NCBI RefSeq assembly: GCF_016429015.1 | Contig: NZ_JAELTU010000017.1 | Coordinates: 1-64,000 of the forward strand | DNA length: 64,000 nucleotides | Direction: 5' to 3' | Source: Rhizobium sp. ASV20 | GTDB taxonomy: Bacteria > Pseudomonadota > Alphaproteobacteria > Rhizobiales > Rhizobiaceae | Shown: positions 24,223 to 33,628 of the stretch, piece by piece | Layout of the letters: each line of letters opens with the position of its first letter | Numbering within the stretch: position 1 is the first letter of the stretch | Position numbers and translations under genes: made by a program | Notes under the pieces: model-generated | Told to the model about the DNA's origin: nothing | The model's database searches: none | Seen by the model: the letters and a program-made list of their open reading frames with translations, nothing else

Positions 24223-26274
24223 CTAGAGGTGTTCGCCCGAGAGCCGCTTGCGATGCAATTCCTCGGCATTCGGCAGCGCATCCTTCGGCAGGCCGAACAC
24301 CTGTCCGGGCAGAATCCGGTCCGGATTGTTGATCTTGTCCTCGTTGGCCAGGTAGATCGTCGTATAGCGTACGCCGGCGCCGTAGACGCGGCGTGAGATC
24401 TGCCAGAGCGTGTCGCCGCGGCGGATGATGACGGCGTTGGCGTCCTGAGACAGCGGTGCCTGCTCCAGCGTCTTCGGGCCGCTTTCGCTGGACGAGACAT
24501 CGGCGTTCGGCTTCGCCGGCGCGCTCTGTGCGGGCGCAGTGATCGACGCGATCAGCTGCTCGAGGCCGGGCAATGCGGCGCCAACGGATTTTGCGTCCTT
24601 CGGCAGAGCCTGCAATACGCCGAGAGCTTTGGCCGCAGCAGTGGCTGCCTCGGTCGCGGCCTTCTTCAGATCGGCGGTCGCGTTGATGGACGGACGGAAT
24701 TCCGAAAGTGATTTCAGAGCGATTTCCGTGCCCGAGCGGGCGGCCGCAAGCTGCTCCGCATCCGGCTGCTTGCCGTCCGTGAAGAGGCCCTTCAGGAGCG
24801 CGAAGGCCTTGCCGGCACCTTCCTTGAGCTTGATAAGCTCACCTTCGTCGAGAGGCACCATACTTGAGGCTGCGGGTTGCGTCTGCGCATTGGCGGCCGG
24901 TGTCTGGGCAGCGACCGTCACCTGATTGCCCTCTGGGCGGGTGAAGTTGACGCTGCCACGCACGACGACCTTGCCTTCAGCATCGAGCACATCGACGCGG
25001 ATCTTGTGATCACCCACGGCAAGAGGCATCACACCGTCGACGACAAAGTGACCGTCTGCGCCGGCCGTAATCTCGCCGATCAGCTTGTCGTCGGCATAGG
25101 CCCGCAGCTTGGCGTTCGGCTTAGTGGTGCCGGCGACGAAAATATGGTCGTTCTCGATTTCGACGGCGTTGACCATGACGTCGGGCTGCTCGTCCGTCTT
25201 GGCGGCCGGCGGATTGGCTGTGCCGGCCGCAGGGCTTGTGGATGCTGCGGCCGTGCCCTGCTGCTGTTGCGGCTTGGCATCGGAGGTTGCTGCAGCATTG
25301 CCCTGAACGTTTGTCGCCAGCGCATTCTCTTCCGCGGAGGTCACGCGACCCTGCTTGGCAGACGGCGCGGTGATGATGCGGCTTGCGGTGCCGGGCTTCG
25401 AGACCATGGCAAGAAGCTGTGTCGAATCGTCCTTGGGCACCGAGACCGTCGCCACCTCTTCCGAATTGACGGCTTTTCCGTCCTTGCCGGTGGCGCGCAG
25501 CACGAGTTCGTGGTCGCCGGGTGGCAGCGGATTGTCGAGCACTGCGGCAAAGTCGCCGCTGGGGCCAACCTTGGTCGTTGTTACAATCTTCCCGCCGTCG
25601 ACGATCTCGAGCTTCGCATTCGGCTCGGCCGAGCCCGCGATCACCGTGGAGCCATCCGGTTCCACACGCAGTACGTCGAAGGACGGGATCGAAGATTTTG
25701 CTTCGGTCTGCGGCGCCGGCTGGCCGGTCAGGGCTGCCAATGCCTTGTCGATGGCGCTGCCTGCTTCGGCAGCATTGTCAGGCAGAGACTGAATGATGGC
25801 AAGCGCCTTGCCTGCGCCATCCTGCGCCTTCTTCACAAGGTTGGTCGTCGTGGCATCGACCCCTTGTGGAAGCGCAAAGGCGACGATCGATTGCAGCGCG
25901 GTGGCCGCCTTGGTCTTCGCGGCTGCGAAAACATCCTGGCCCGGCGTGCTGCCGTCCTTGAAGAGGCCCTTGAGGTCGACAAGCGATGTTGCAGCAGTAC
26001 TTGTCAGATCGGTCAGCTTCTTGGCGAGGCCAGGGGTATCGACGGCGCTGGATACGGCATTCTGCGTTGCCTGGGCGGTATTCTGAGCGGTCTCGCCGGC
26101 CTTCTGCGCATTTTCCTCGATGGTATTTTTCACCGTATTGCCGGCTTGATTGACGACATCGCCGATTGGGTTCTTGTTGCCATTGATGCGTGGCATCACG
26201 AAAAAGACCATCAAGAGGGTCGCAATTACCAACACCAACAGAGCCAGCCAACCGGCACGGTTCTTCATCATCAT
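24223..26274 (-). CDS. LysM envelope protein with duplicated domains
   Basis: A 683-residue protein anchored by one N-terminal helix (about 8-27), with a large extracytoplasmic part. Visible architecture: helical domain A1 (about 99-186), beta-sandwich-like domain B1 (about 203-280), linker, B2 (about 369-447), helical A2 (about 489-580), and a C-terminal LysM (about 616-663, RRGDTLWQISRRVYG and NPDRILPGQVF). A1 and A2 share GLFxDGxxP and a LPxxA pattern; B1 and B2 share AGSAEPNAKL/AGTTKPNAKL and GDHELVLR/GDHKIRVD. LysM binds peptidoglycan. A cell-wall-associated scaffold is likely; I know no function for the whole architecture. GGAGATGA precedes the start; ATG 26274 is one of three tandem candidates. 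Confidence 0.85.
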   Translation of the reverse strand: MMMKNRAGWLALLVLVIATLLMVFFVMPRINGNKNPIGDVVNQAGNTVKNTIEENAQKAGETAQNTAQATQNAVSSAVDTPGLAKKLTDLTSTAATSLVDLKGLFKDGSTPGQDVFAAAKTKAATALQSIVAFALPQGVDATTTNLVKKAQDGAGKALAIIQSLPDNAAEAGSAIDKALAALTGQPAPQTEAKSSIPSFDVLRVEPDGSTVIAGSAEPNAKLEIVDGGKIVTTTKVGPSGDFAAVLDNPLPPGDHELVLRATGKDGKAVNSEEVATVSVPKDDSTQLLAMVSKPGTASRIITAPSAKQGRVTSAEENALATNVQGNAAATSDAKPQQQQGTAAASTSPAAGTANPPAAKTDEQPDVMVNAVEIENDHIFVAGTTKPNAKLRAYADDKLIGEITAGADGHFVVDGVMPLAVGDHKIRVDVLDAEGKVVVRGSVNFTRPEGNQVTVAAQTPAANAQTQPAASSMVPLDEGELIKLKEGAGKAFALLKGLFTDGKQPDAEQLAAARSGTEIALKSLSEFRPSINATADLKKAATEAATAAAKALGVLQALPKDAKSVGAALPGLEQLIASITAPAQSAPAKPNADVSSSESGPKTLEQAPLSQDANAVIIRRGDTLWQISRRVYGAGVRYTTIYLANEDKINNPDRILPGQVFGLPKDALPNAEELHRKRLSGEHL

Positions 26275-26426
26275 TCATCTCCACACGGCGCAGTCGTCGC
26301 AACTCCTGAAATTGCTAGCGATTTCGCCTGTTTTTACAAGCTTTCTCAGCCATTTTCGCATGTTCCGACACAAGTTTTCCGTCGAAAAATCTTGACTGAG
26401 CATTTGCAGCATAGTTGTTTGCAGTC

Positions 26427-27050
26427 ATGACCGACGATTCTGTGCCAATCCGATCCATTTGCGTCTATTGCGGCTCAAGGCCGGGACGTGATTCTTCCTA
26501 CATGACTGCCGGCCGCGAGCTGGGTAAAAGTATAGCCGAGAACGGCTTGCGCCTGGTCTATGGCGGCGGAACGAAGGGCATCATGGGCGCTGTCGCAGCC
26601 GGCGTGCTCTCGCATGGCGGGCAGGTCACCGGCATCATTCCGGAATTCCTCGTCGACATGGAAGCGACGCGCCATTCTCTCGGTCAGCTCGACGAGCTGA
26701 TCATAACCTCCGATATGCATGAGCGCAAACATGGCATGTTCGAGCGCGCCGACGCATTCGTGGCGTTGCCGGGCGGCATCGGCACGTTGGAGGAGATCGT
26801 CGAGATCATGACCTGGGGTCAGCTCGGTCGTCATGAAAAGCCGATGGTCTTTGCCAATATCAACGGTTTCTGGGACCCGATGATGGAACTGATCCGCCAT
26901 ATGACGGAAGAGGGTTTCGTTCACACGGCCCATCGCGTCCAGCCGCTCGTCATCGACAAGGTGGCCGATATCATCCCCGCCATCCGCAAGCATGCCGCCG
27001 AAGCCCGCGGCGACCGCGGTGGTGAAGAAGCGGTCATCTCCAAGCTATAA
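26427..27050 (+). CDS. LOG family nucleotide 5'-monophosphate phosphoribohydrolase
   Basis: A 207-residue protein with the LOG (formerly lysine decarboxylase-like) signature PGGIGTLEE and the preceding GGGTKGIMG. LOG enzymes cleave cytokinin riboside 5'-monophosphates to free cytokinin bases or act on purine nucleotides; bacterial members often accept AMP. In a plant-associated bacterium cytokinin activation is attractive but not shown by sequence alone. ATG 26427 is used; a TTG at 26415 in the same frame is weaker. It is divergent from the LysM gene, with a 150-bp shared upstream region. Confidence 0.9.
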   Translation: MTDDSVPIRSICVYCGSRPGRDSSYMTAGRELGKSIAENGLRLVYGGGTKGIMGAVAAGVLSHGGQVTGIIPEFLVDMEATRHSLGQLDELIITSDMHERKHGMFERADAFVALPGGIGTLEEIVEIMTWGQLGRHEKPMVFANINGFWDPMMELIRHMTEEGFVHTAHRVQPLVIDKVADIIPAIRKHAAEARGDRGGEEAVISKL

Positions 27051-27126
27051 CAGTATTCCGGCTGGCCGGATCTGAAAACGCAATCCGAAACCGTCGGATC
27101 AAATCCAATCAGGAGATAGTCCGGCC

Positions 27127-27786
27127 ATGCGTTTTCTGTTTCGCTGCGTCAGGTTGACGGTTCTGACCGTCGCGGGCTTGTGGGCATTGGCTGCCGTTTT
27201 CATCTGTGTCCTGGGCGTAACCATACCCCATGACAGGACGGACATGGCAGTCGTTTTCGGCAATGCCCTCGAGGCTGACGGCACACCCGGCCGCGTCCTG
27301 GCATCTCGTCTTGATGTTGCGTTGAATTGTCATCGCAACGGCCAATGTGCCACCTTCTTCGTCAGCGGCGGCATCGATGGCCCCGGGCTTGATGAGGCGG
27401 CAGCGATGCGGGACTATCTGATCGCTGGCGGTGTCCCGGCAGACAGAATCGTTGTCGACAACAAGGGGGACAACACTCTGGCGACCGCCCGCAATGCGGT
27501 TGCCTATATGCGCGATCACCAGATGTCCCGCGTGATGCTGATCAGCCAATATTATCATCTGGCCAGGGCGAAGCTGGCATTCGAGCGTGCCGGCGCTTCG
27601 GGTATATACGCGGCGTTTCCGCACTCATTTCAGTTGCGCGATATCTACTCCAGCTGGCGGGAAGTGCCGGCATACGCCGTCTATGGGATAAGGCTCGCGC
27701 TGGACCCGAATTCAAAGCCGGTTTCATTCAGACCACTGCTATATCTGCAGAGCCTCTTGTGGCACTCGGATGAACCGGGAACGTGA
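27127..27786 (+). CDS. YdcF family protein (DUF218)
   Basis: A 219-residue membrane-anchored protein: N-terminal helix (about 8-33), then the DUF218 fold with VVFGNALEADGTPGRVLASRLDVAL (split as VVFGNAL and RLDVAL), FVSGGIDG, EAAAMRDYLIAGGVPADRI and DNTLATARNAVAYM, and QYYHLARAKLAFERAG. The family includes SanA/ElyC-type envelope factors; the fold binds S-adenosylmethionine in YdcF, but the reaction is unknown. AGGAGA lies at a good distance before ATG 27127. It follows the LOG gene on the same strand (76 bp) and may be co-transcribed. Confidence 0.88.
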   Translation: MRFLFRCVRLTVLTVAGLWALAAVFICVLGVTIPHDRTDMAVVFGNALEADGTPGRVLASRLDVALNCHRNGQCATFFVSGGIDGPGLDEAAAMRDYLIAGGVPADRIVVDNKGDNTLATARNAVAYMRDHQMSRVMLISQYYHLARAKLAFERAGASGIYAAFPHSFQLRDIYSSWREVPAYAVYGIRLALDPNSKPVSFRPLLYLQSLLWHSDEPGT

Positions 27787-27800
27787 TACCGAGCAGTCGT

Positions 27801-28712
27801 TTATCGTTCTTTGCTCTGGCGCAGCATCGACCAGCTGTAGAGCACAAGCCCGGCCCAGATCAGCGAAAAGGCGATCATCTGCGTCGAGCCGAATGGCTCC
27901 TTGAACAGGAAGACGGCAATCAGGAAGACCATCGTCGGCACGATGTACTGCATGATGCCGATGGTGGACAGCCTGAGGAGTTTTGCGCCGTTTGCGAAGA
28001 TCATCAGCGGCAGCGCGGTTACCAGGCCACAGCCGAGCAGAAGAGCCGTATCCGACAGTCCGGTCTGATATAGATGGCCTTCGCCGCGCGCTTCGAGGTA
28101 GATGATGTAGAGCGTTGCCGGAATGCACAGCAACAGCACCTCGATGAAGAAGCCCTGGTTGGCGCCGACAGGCAGTGTCTTGCGGAAAAAGGCGTAGAAA
28201 CCCCAGGAGAAGGTCAGAGAGAGCGCGACCCAGGGAAGGGTGCCGGCCTTGATGGTCAGGATGACAACAGCGATAGCGGCAAGACAGATCGCGATGATCT
28301 GCACGGGTGCCAGCTTTTCTTTCAGGAGCAGCGCCCCAAGCGCGATACTGAACAGCGGGTTGATGAAATAGCCGAGCGCCGCATCCAGCGAATGGCCAGC
28401 GCCGATCGCCCACACATAGGTTCCCCAGTTGATCGTGACGAGCGTCGCGGTCAGCGACGCCATCGCGATCGTGCGAGGATTGCGAAATGCTGCCTTCACG
28501 TCACGCATACCGCCAAGCGCCAATAGCACGATGCCGGCGACCGGGACGGACCAGAAGATGCGGTGGGCGATGACTTCCATGGCCGGAATATGCGCCAGCG
28601 CCTTCATGTAGAGCGGCAGGATGCCCCAGAAGAGATAGGCTGTCATCGCATAGCCGAAGCCGCGCAGACCGTCATTGTTCTTGATTTCCGGTGTGACCGC
28701 ATCGGTGGCCAT
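27801..28712 (-). CDS. rarD: EamA-superfamily transporter RarD
   Basis: A 303-residue ten-helix permease of the drug/metabolite transporter superfamily. The RarD branch is recognised from GFGYAMTAYLFWGILPLYMK, HRIFWSVP, INWGTYVWAIGAG and the second EamA repeat GILPxxx-type helices with YFINPLFSIALGALLLKEKL. Chloramphenicol resistance is reported for the namesake, but the real substrate is unknown. It lies downstream of cimA on the same strand (gap 109 bp) and converges with the YdcF gene. Confidence 0.9.
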   Translation of the reverse strand: MATDAVTPEIKNNDGLRGFGYAMTAYLFWGILPLYMKALAHIPAMEVIAHRIFWSVPVAGIVLLALGGMRDVKAAFRNPRTIAMASLTATLVTINWGTYVWAIGAGHSLDAALGYFINPLFSIALGALLLKEKLAPVQIIAICLAAIAVVILTIKAGTLPWVALSLTFSWGFYAFFRKTLPVGANQGFFIEVLLLCIPATLYIIYLEARGEGHLYQTGLSDTALLLGCGLVTALPLMIFANGAKLLRLSTIGIMQYIVPTMVFLIAVFLFKEPFGSTQMIAFSLIWAGLVLYSWSMLRQSKER

Positions 28713-28821
28713 AGAATTTTCCCGTCATTCCTTGTTGTTTGGGACGGGATTACTCCAAGGCGCGCGGCGTGGCCAATTCATTTCCTTGACGGCATCGTCA
28801 AGCTTTTTGATAGTCGGCGGA

Positions 28822-30438
28822 TCACTCCGCCGCGATCTTGCCCGCCATGTGACGGTTCTTCATCAGTTTGTAGATGACTGAATCCATCAGCGCCTGGAAC
28901 GAAGCGTCGATGATGTTTTCCGAAACGCCGACCGTCCACCAGCGCACGCCGTCGCCATCGGTCGACTCGATCAGGACGCGGGTGATGGCCTCGGTGCCGC
29001 CGTTGAGGATACGAACCTTGAAGTCGGCCAGTTCCAGATCGTCGATCTCGTGCTGGTACTTGCCGAAGTTCTTGCGCAGCGCCAGGTCGAGCGCGTTGAC
29101 GGGGCCGTCGCCCTCGGCAACCGACATGATGGTCTCTCCATCGATGATGATCTTGACCACGGCTTCCGAGACGATCTTCACCCGGCCGTGGGAATCGAAG
29201 CGGCGCTCGACCATCACGCGAAAGCCGTCGATCGCGAAGAATTCCGGAATGGTGCCGAGCGTGCGGCGCGCGAGCAGCTCGAAGCTCGCATCGGCACCTT
29301 CGTAAGCGTAGCCTGTCGCTTCACGCTCCTTGACGATCTGGATCAGCTGGTCGAGCCTGGGATCGTCCTTGCCGACCTCGATGCCGCGCCGCTTGAGGGC
29401 ATTGATGAAATTCGACTTGCCGCCTTGGTCGGACACCATGACCTTGCGGAAATTGCCGACGCTTTCGGGCGTCACATGCTCATAGGTGCGCGGATCCTTC
29501 AGCAGCGCCGAGGCATGGATGCCGGCCTTGGTCGCAAAGGCGGATGCTCCGACATAGGGCGCCTGGTGATCGGGCGAGCGGTTCAGCAGTTCGTCGAAGG
29601 CATGCGAAAGGCCGGTCAGGCCCACGAGCCGCTCGGCATCGATCGTCGTTTCGAAACGCTCGCTATAGGCTCGTTTCAGCGCCAGCGTCGGGATCAGCGT
29701 CACCAGATTGGCATTGCCGCAGCGCTCGCCGATGCCGTTCAGCGTGCCCTGGATCTGCCGTACGCCGGCTTCCACGGCGGCGAGTGAATTGGCAACTGCC
29801 TGGCCGGTATCGTTGTGGGCATGAATGCCAAGACAGTGTCCGGGAACGCCGCAGGCGATGACGGCCTCGACGATGGCACGCACCTCCGGCGGCTGCGTGC
29901 CGCCATTGGTATCACAGAGCACAATCCAGCGCGCTCCCGCATCATAGGCCGTCTTGGCGCAGGCAAGCGCATAGGTCGGATTGGCCTTATAGCCGTCGAA
30001 GAAGTGCTCGCAGTCAACGAGCGCTTCCTTGCCGGCGCCCACGGCCGCCTGAACGCTTTCGGCAATGCTTTCGAGATTCTCTTCGTTGGAGCAGCCGAGA
30101 GCCACCTTGACGTGATAGTCCCAGCTCTTCGCCACGAAACAGATCGCGTCGGACTTTGCCTGCAGCAGGCTGGCAAGACCCGGATCGTTAGAGGCGGAGA
30201 TACCCACACGCTTGGTCATGCCGAAGGCAACGAAGGAGGCGGATTGCGTGCGTTTCTGTTCGAAGAAGGCCGTATCGGTCGGGTTGGCGCCGGGATAGCC
30301 ACCCTCGACATAATCGAGGCCGAATTCGTCCAGCATGGCAGCGATCGCAATCTTGTCCTCGACCGAGAAATCGATGCCGGGCGTCTGCTGGCCGTCGCGG
30401 AGCGTCGTGTCGAAGAGATAGATTTTTTCGCGTGTCAT
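28822..30438 (-). CDS. cimA: citramalate synthase
   Basis: Condenses pyruvate and acetyl-CoA to (R)-citramalate, the entry to threonine-independent isoleucine synthesis. The 538-residue product has the DRE-TIM N-terminal motif DTTLRDGQQTPG (about residues 9-20), the metal ligands in HAHNDTGQAVAN and GTLNGIGERCGN, and a C-terminal LeuA-type regulatory domain (YQHEIDDLELADFKVRILNG). Length matches the long CimA (TIGR00977) group rather than 2-isopropylmalate synthase. ATG 30438 is used; the longer frame to 30483 is unlike the family. End-product inhibition by isoleucine is expected from the regulatory domain. Confidence 0.92.
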   Translation of the reverse strand: MTREKIYLFDTTLRDGQQTPGIDFSVEDKIAIAAMLDEFGLDYVEGGYPGANPTDTAFFEQKRTQSASFVAFGMTKRVGISASNDPGLASLLQAKSDAICFVAKSWDYHVKVALGCSNEENLESIAESVQAAVGAGKEALVDCEHFFDGYKANPTYALACAKTAYDAGARWIVLCDTNGGTQPPEVRAIVEAVIACGVPGHCLGIHAHNDTGQAVANSLAAVEAGVRQIQGTLNGIGERCGNANLVTLIPTLALKRAYSERFETTIDAERLVGLTGLSHAFDELLNRSPDHQAPYVGASAFATKAGIHASALLKDPRTYEHVTPESVGNFRKVMVSDQGGKSNFINALKRRGIEVGKDDPRLDQLIQIVKEREATGYAYEGADASFELLARRTLGTIPEFFAIDGFRVMVERRFDSHGRVKIVSEAVVKIIIDGETIMSVAEGDGPVNALDLALRKNFGKYQHEIDDLELADFKVRILNGGTEAITRVLIESTDGDGVRWWTVGVSENIIDASFQALMDSVIYKLMKNRHMAGKIAAE

Positions 30439-30577
30439 ACTGTTTCCTCCGGCGAGCCGGTTTGGTGGTGGTATACCCCTCATTCGTCCACGTCCGAATC
30501 CGTCGAAGAGAAGGAGAGGGGCAGTCTGAGCAAGGCGCCTTACTTTGTTTTCGGCAAGGCTCTGCGCTGCGCCCCGA

Positions 30578-31054
30578 TCATATCTTCAGTCCGTCCGCCG
30601 GCCAGATCTCCGTATCGTGATCGGGATGCTGGAACGAGATGATCCGCTCCTGCTGGGCGTAGAAATCCTGGTCCTGAAGGACCGGCTTTTCGAAAATCGT
30701 TTCCACCCAGGGCAGCCGTGAGGCGTGATTCACTTGAATCTGCGGTGCGAGATCATCGCGCTCGTCGAAGGCGCCGATGGCGATTTCGAGCCCACCGGGA
30801 TGGCGATAGGTCATCGGCGTGCCGCAGTTCTTGCAAAAGCCGCGCTCGATGTTGATGGAGGATTGGAAATAGGTCGGTTCGCCGCGCGTCCATTCCAGCC
30901 CTTCATCCGGCGCCGTCACCAGTGCGGAGAAGAAACTGCCGAATTGCTTCTGGCACATGCGGCAATGGCAGATCGACGGCCGACCGAGTTGACCGCGAAT
31001 GCGAAACCGCACCGCGCCGCATTGGCATCCTCCGCTTCTGGTCGCTTCAGTCAT
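30578..31054 (-). CDS. GFA family protein (gene 3 of triplet)
   Basis: A 158-residue member of the GFA/CENP-V zinc-binding fold, related to glutathione-dependent formaldehyde-activating enzyme. Cysteine motifs: [23 protein letters not shown] and GFCKNCGTPMTY. The tail has FQHPDHDTEIWP. ATG 31054 overlaps the preceding GFA gene's end by 8 bp. The real substrate of these short GFA proteins is generally unknown; formaldehyde-glutathione chemistry was proposed for Gfa but is disputed. It is 140 bp from the cimA start. Confidence 0.88.
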   Translation of the reverse strand: MTEATRSGGCQCGAVRFRIRGQLGRPSICHCRMCQKQFGSFFSALVTAPDEGLEWTRGEPTYFQSSINIERGFCKNCGTPMTYRHPGGLEIAIGAFDERDDLAPQIQVNHASRLPWVETIFEKPVLQDQDFYAQQERIISFQHPDHDTEIWPADGLKI

Positions 31055-31538
31055 GGCGCTTCTCCTGTGGCCAGCTTTGGGTATCATGATCAGGGTGTTG
31101 GTGATTGGAGTGTGCGATCGACACTGCGCGATCGGAGTTATCCTCATCAGGTTCCGCCGGCAGCAGATCCAGCGCGCGGAACCACGGCATCTTGCTTGCG
31201 AGGTTTGATTGCGCGACCGGCTGCACGCTTGCCGGCTCATCCAATGAGCCAAGCGTCACGTTGATGGAATCCGTACCGGGAACATCATAGAACAAGGGTG
31301 TACCGCAGGTGCCGCAAAAGCCGCGCCGGACAAGATCGGATGAATGAAACCATGAAGGTTCGCCACGCGTCAGTTCGAAATCGGCGCGTTTGGCATTCCC
31401 CAGTGGCAGGGCATAATTGCCGGATGCTTTCTGACACATGCGACAATGGCACAGATGCGGATAGCCGAGCGCGCCGACGGTGCGATAGCGAACCGCGCCG
31501 CACTGGCACCCGCCTGTATGTTCCGCCGCCACTGTCAT
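31047..31538 (-). CDS. GFA family protein (gene 2 of triplet)
   Basis: A 163-residue GFA/CENP-V-fold protein: [26 protein letters not shown] and GFCGTCGTPLFY carry the zinc-binding cysteines. The central and C-terminal parts (VPGTDSINVTLGSLDEP, PWFRALDLLPAEPDEDN, HQHPDHDTQSWP) differ enough from its neighbours to suggest different substrates. ATG 31538 overlaps the stop of the upstream GFA gene by 4 bp (ATGA), so translation is coupled. Confidence 0.88.
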   Translation of the reverse strand: MTVAAEHTGGCQCGAVRYRTVGALGYPHLCHCRMCQKASGNYALPLGNAKRADFELTRGEPSWFHSSDLVRRGFCGTCGTPLFYDVPGTDSINVTLGSLDEPASVQPVAQSNLASKMPWFRALDLLPAEPDEDNSDRAVSIAHSNHQHPDHDTQSWPQEKRHD

Positions 31539-32014
31539 TTGCCAGCCTCCATTGGCCATGCCGCAGTATCGTGATCCGGATGTTGATATGATACGATGCC
31601 GAGCACAAAGGGAGCCTGTTCGGCATCGTCCTCCGTCCGGCATCCCGGCAGCAGATGCAGCCGGTCAACGAAGTCGACTTTGCCTTCTGTCCCATATTGA
31701 ATGACAGGCGGCAGCCGTGATGGGTCGTCGAAGGCGCCAGCAGCGACTGCGATGCCATCGGGTGCCTCATAGGTGAGTGGCGTACCGCAATCCCCGCAGA
31801 AGCCGCGCTTCACATAGTTGGAGGATTGAAACACCTTCCGCTCTCCCCGCGTCCATGCAAGTTCTGCGCCGAAGGTCGAGACCAACGGCGCATAATAGGC
31901 TCCAAAAGCCTTCTGACACATGCGGCAATGACAGATCGACGCATCCTTCAGCTCGCCCCGCACCCGGAAGCGAACCGCGCCGCATTGGCAGCCTCCGGTG
32001 TAGGTGATGCTCAC
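31535..32014 (-). CDS. GFA family protein (gene 1 of triplet)
   Basis: A 159-residue GFA/CENP-V-fold protein with [29 protein letters not shown] and [15 protein letters not shown] 32014 overlaps the cysS stop (GTGA), and its own stop overlaps the next gene, so cysS and three GFA genes form one coupled unit. The three GFA products are clearly paralogous, sharing both cysteine clusters and the HPDHDT tail, consistent with tandem duplication followed by divergence. Confidence 0.88.
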   Translation of the reverse strand: MSITYTGGCQCGAVRFRVRGELKDASICHCRMCQKAFGAYYAPLVSTFGAELAWTRGERKVFQSSNYVKRGFCGDCGTPLTYEAPDGIAVAAGAFDDPSRLPPVIQYGTEGKVDFVDRLHLLPGCRTEDDAEQAPFVLGIVSYQHPDHDTAAWPMEAGK

Positions 32015-33402
32015 CTCTTAACCTCCCAGGTCGTGATGCGTTCACCGGTCGCCGCGTCCTTGCCGTCCTTGAGCTGAACACCTCTCGCCGTCAGTTCGTC
32101 GCGAAGCTTGTCGGCCTCGGCGAAGTTCTTGGCCTTCAGCAGCTCCAGGCGCTGACGCACCTTGGCGTCGATTTCCGCAACAACGGCGTCGTCGACCTCG
32201 GCCTTCTTCGGCAGCAGGCCGAGAAGATCGGCGCTGGCCGCGAAGACCGGCAGGAGGCTGCTGTCGGCGTTGGCGGCTTGCGCGAGCGCATGGAGTGCCT
32301 GGATGGCGGCGACGGTGTTTAGATCGTCACCGAGCGCGGCCAGCACCGTTTCATCCGGCGATGCCCCGCCGATATCAGCTGTCGGCCACTTGGCGATCAG
32401 CCGCTCCGCTTCTTCGAGGCGCTTCACGGAGAAGTCGATCGGCTCGCGGTAATGCGTCATCAGCATCGCAAGTCGCAGCACGTCACCGGGCCAAGTCCGG
32501 TCGCCGAGCTTTTCAGTCTGCAAAAGTTCATAGATCGTGACGAAATTGCCTTCCGATTTGGACATCTTGCGGCCTTCGACCTGCACGAAGCCGTTATGCA
32601 TCCAGACATTCGCCATCGTATGGGTGCCATGCGCGCAACGCGACTGGGCGATCTCGTTTTCATGGTGCGGGAAGATCAGGTCCAGGCCACCGCCGTGAAT
32701 GTCGAAGATATCGCCGAGATAGCGACCGCTCATGGCCGAGCATTCGATATGCCAGCCCGGGCGGCCGCGGCCCCAGGGGCTTTCCCAGCCGGGTTCGCTC
32801 TCGTCGGACAGCTTCCACAACACGAAATCGCCGGGGCTCTTCTTGTGCGCGTCGACGGCCACACGGGCACCGGCCTGCTGTTCGTCGAGATTGCGCTTCG
32901 AGAGCTGGCCGTAATCGGCCATCGATTTGGTATCGAACAGCACTTCGCCGGCCGCGCGGTAGGCGTGACCCTTGGCGATCAGCGTCTCGATGATCGCAAT
33001 CATCTCAGCGATGCTGTCGGTCGCTCGCGGCTGCACGGTCGGCTCCAGGCAGCCGAGGGCTGCGGTGTCCTCGCGATACTGCCGCTCGGTCTTTTCCGTC
33101 ACCAACCGGATCGCTTCGTTCAACGGCAGGCCAGGTTGGTCGCGTAGTGCACGCGCGTTGATCTTGTCGTCGAGATCGGTGATGTTGCGGACATAAGTGA
33201 CATGGCTGTCGCCATAGGTATGCCGCAGCAGCCGGAACAGTACATCGAAGACGATGGCCGGGCGGGCGTTGCCGATATGGGCGAAGTCATAGACCGTGGG
33301 GCCGCAGACATACATGCGAACGTTGTTGCGGTCGATCGGCTGGAAGTCGACTTTTTCGCGCGTCAGCGTGTTGTAGAATTTCAGTTGCGGCACGGCGGCC
33401 AT
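32011..33402 (-). CDS. cysS: cysteinyl-tRNA synthetase
   Basis: Charges tRNA-Cys. The 463-residue product has the class I HIGH-type motif in [15 protein letters not shown] (about residues 34-48), the zinc site Cys in the same region, WHIECSAMS and [18 protein letters not shown], and the KMSKS loop [10 protein letters not shown]. The C-terminal DALR-type anticodon region ends with [11 protein letters not shown]. Its stop is overlapped by the first GFA gene. A terminator-like hairpin at 33598-33622 separates it from the SDR gene upstream. Confidence 0.97.
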   Translation of the reverse strand: MAAVPQLKFYNTLTREKVDFQPIDRNNVRMYVCGPTVYDFAHIGNARPAIVFDVLFRLLRHTYGDSHVTYVRNITDLDDKINARALRDQPGLPLNEAIRLVTEKTERQYREDTAALGCLEPTVQPRATDSIAEMIAIIETLIAKGHAYRAAGEVLFDTKSMADYGQLSKRNLDEQQAGARVAVDAHKKSPGDFVLWKLSDESEPGWESPWGRGRPGWHIECSAMSGRYLGDIFDIHGGGLDLIFPHHENEIAQSRCAHGTHTMANVWMHNGFVQVEGRKMSKSEGNFVTIYELLQTEKLGDRTWPGDVLRLAMLMTHYREPIDFSVKRLEEAERLIAKWPTADIGGASPDETVLAALGDDLNTVAAIQALHALAQAANADSSLLPVFAASADLLGLLPKKAEVDDAVVAEIDAKVRQRLELLKAKNFAEADKLRDELTARGVQLKDGKDAATGERITTWEVKR

Positions 33403-33597
33403 TTCACTCTCCCAAAGGCATAGATCCGAAAAAAATCGTCACCGGCCGGCCGGAACGTTTGTCATCTTGGATTTTGGGAGACGAAAACGGCCAGACCAGC
33501 GAAGCGCTAGCGAATAATTTTCCGGCAGATAATGCAGATAACCGTTTTCATGGCAGGCTTTATCGCGCGCCGGATGAATTTGGTCAAGTGGGCAGAA

Positions 33598-33628
33598 AGC
33601 CTCTCCCGTACGGGGAAAGGCTGTTTTT
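33598..33628 (-). terminator. hairpin after the SDR gene
   Basis: An imperfect stem (agcct at 33598-33602 and aggct at 33618-33622 around a cccgtacgggg core) lies just after the SDR stop codon. On the plus strand it is followed by gttttta, on the minus by only ttctg, so direction is ambiguous although the SDR gene (minus) is the only adjacent gene that ends here. Confidence 0.5.

Noticed and set aside
24877-26430. Long plus-strand frame (over 500 codons) opposite the LysM gene
   Set aside because: Composition is typical of an antisense shadow in GC-rich DNA (rich in Arg, Gly, Asp, His), no ribosome-binding site and no recognisable domain; the minus-strand gene is well supported.
31055-31252. 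Upstream in-frame extension of the third GFA gene
   Set aside because: It overlaps most of the preceding GFA gene and has no similarity to the family; the start at 31054 fits the overlap pattern.
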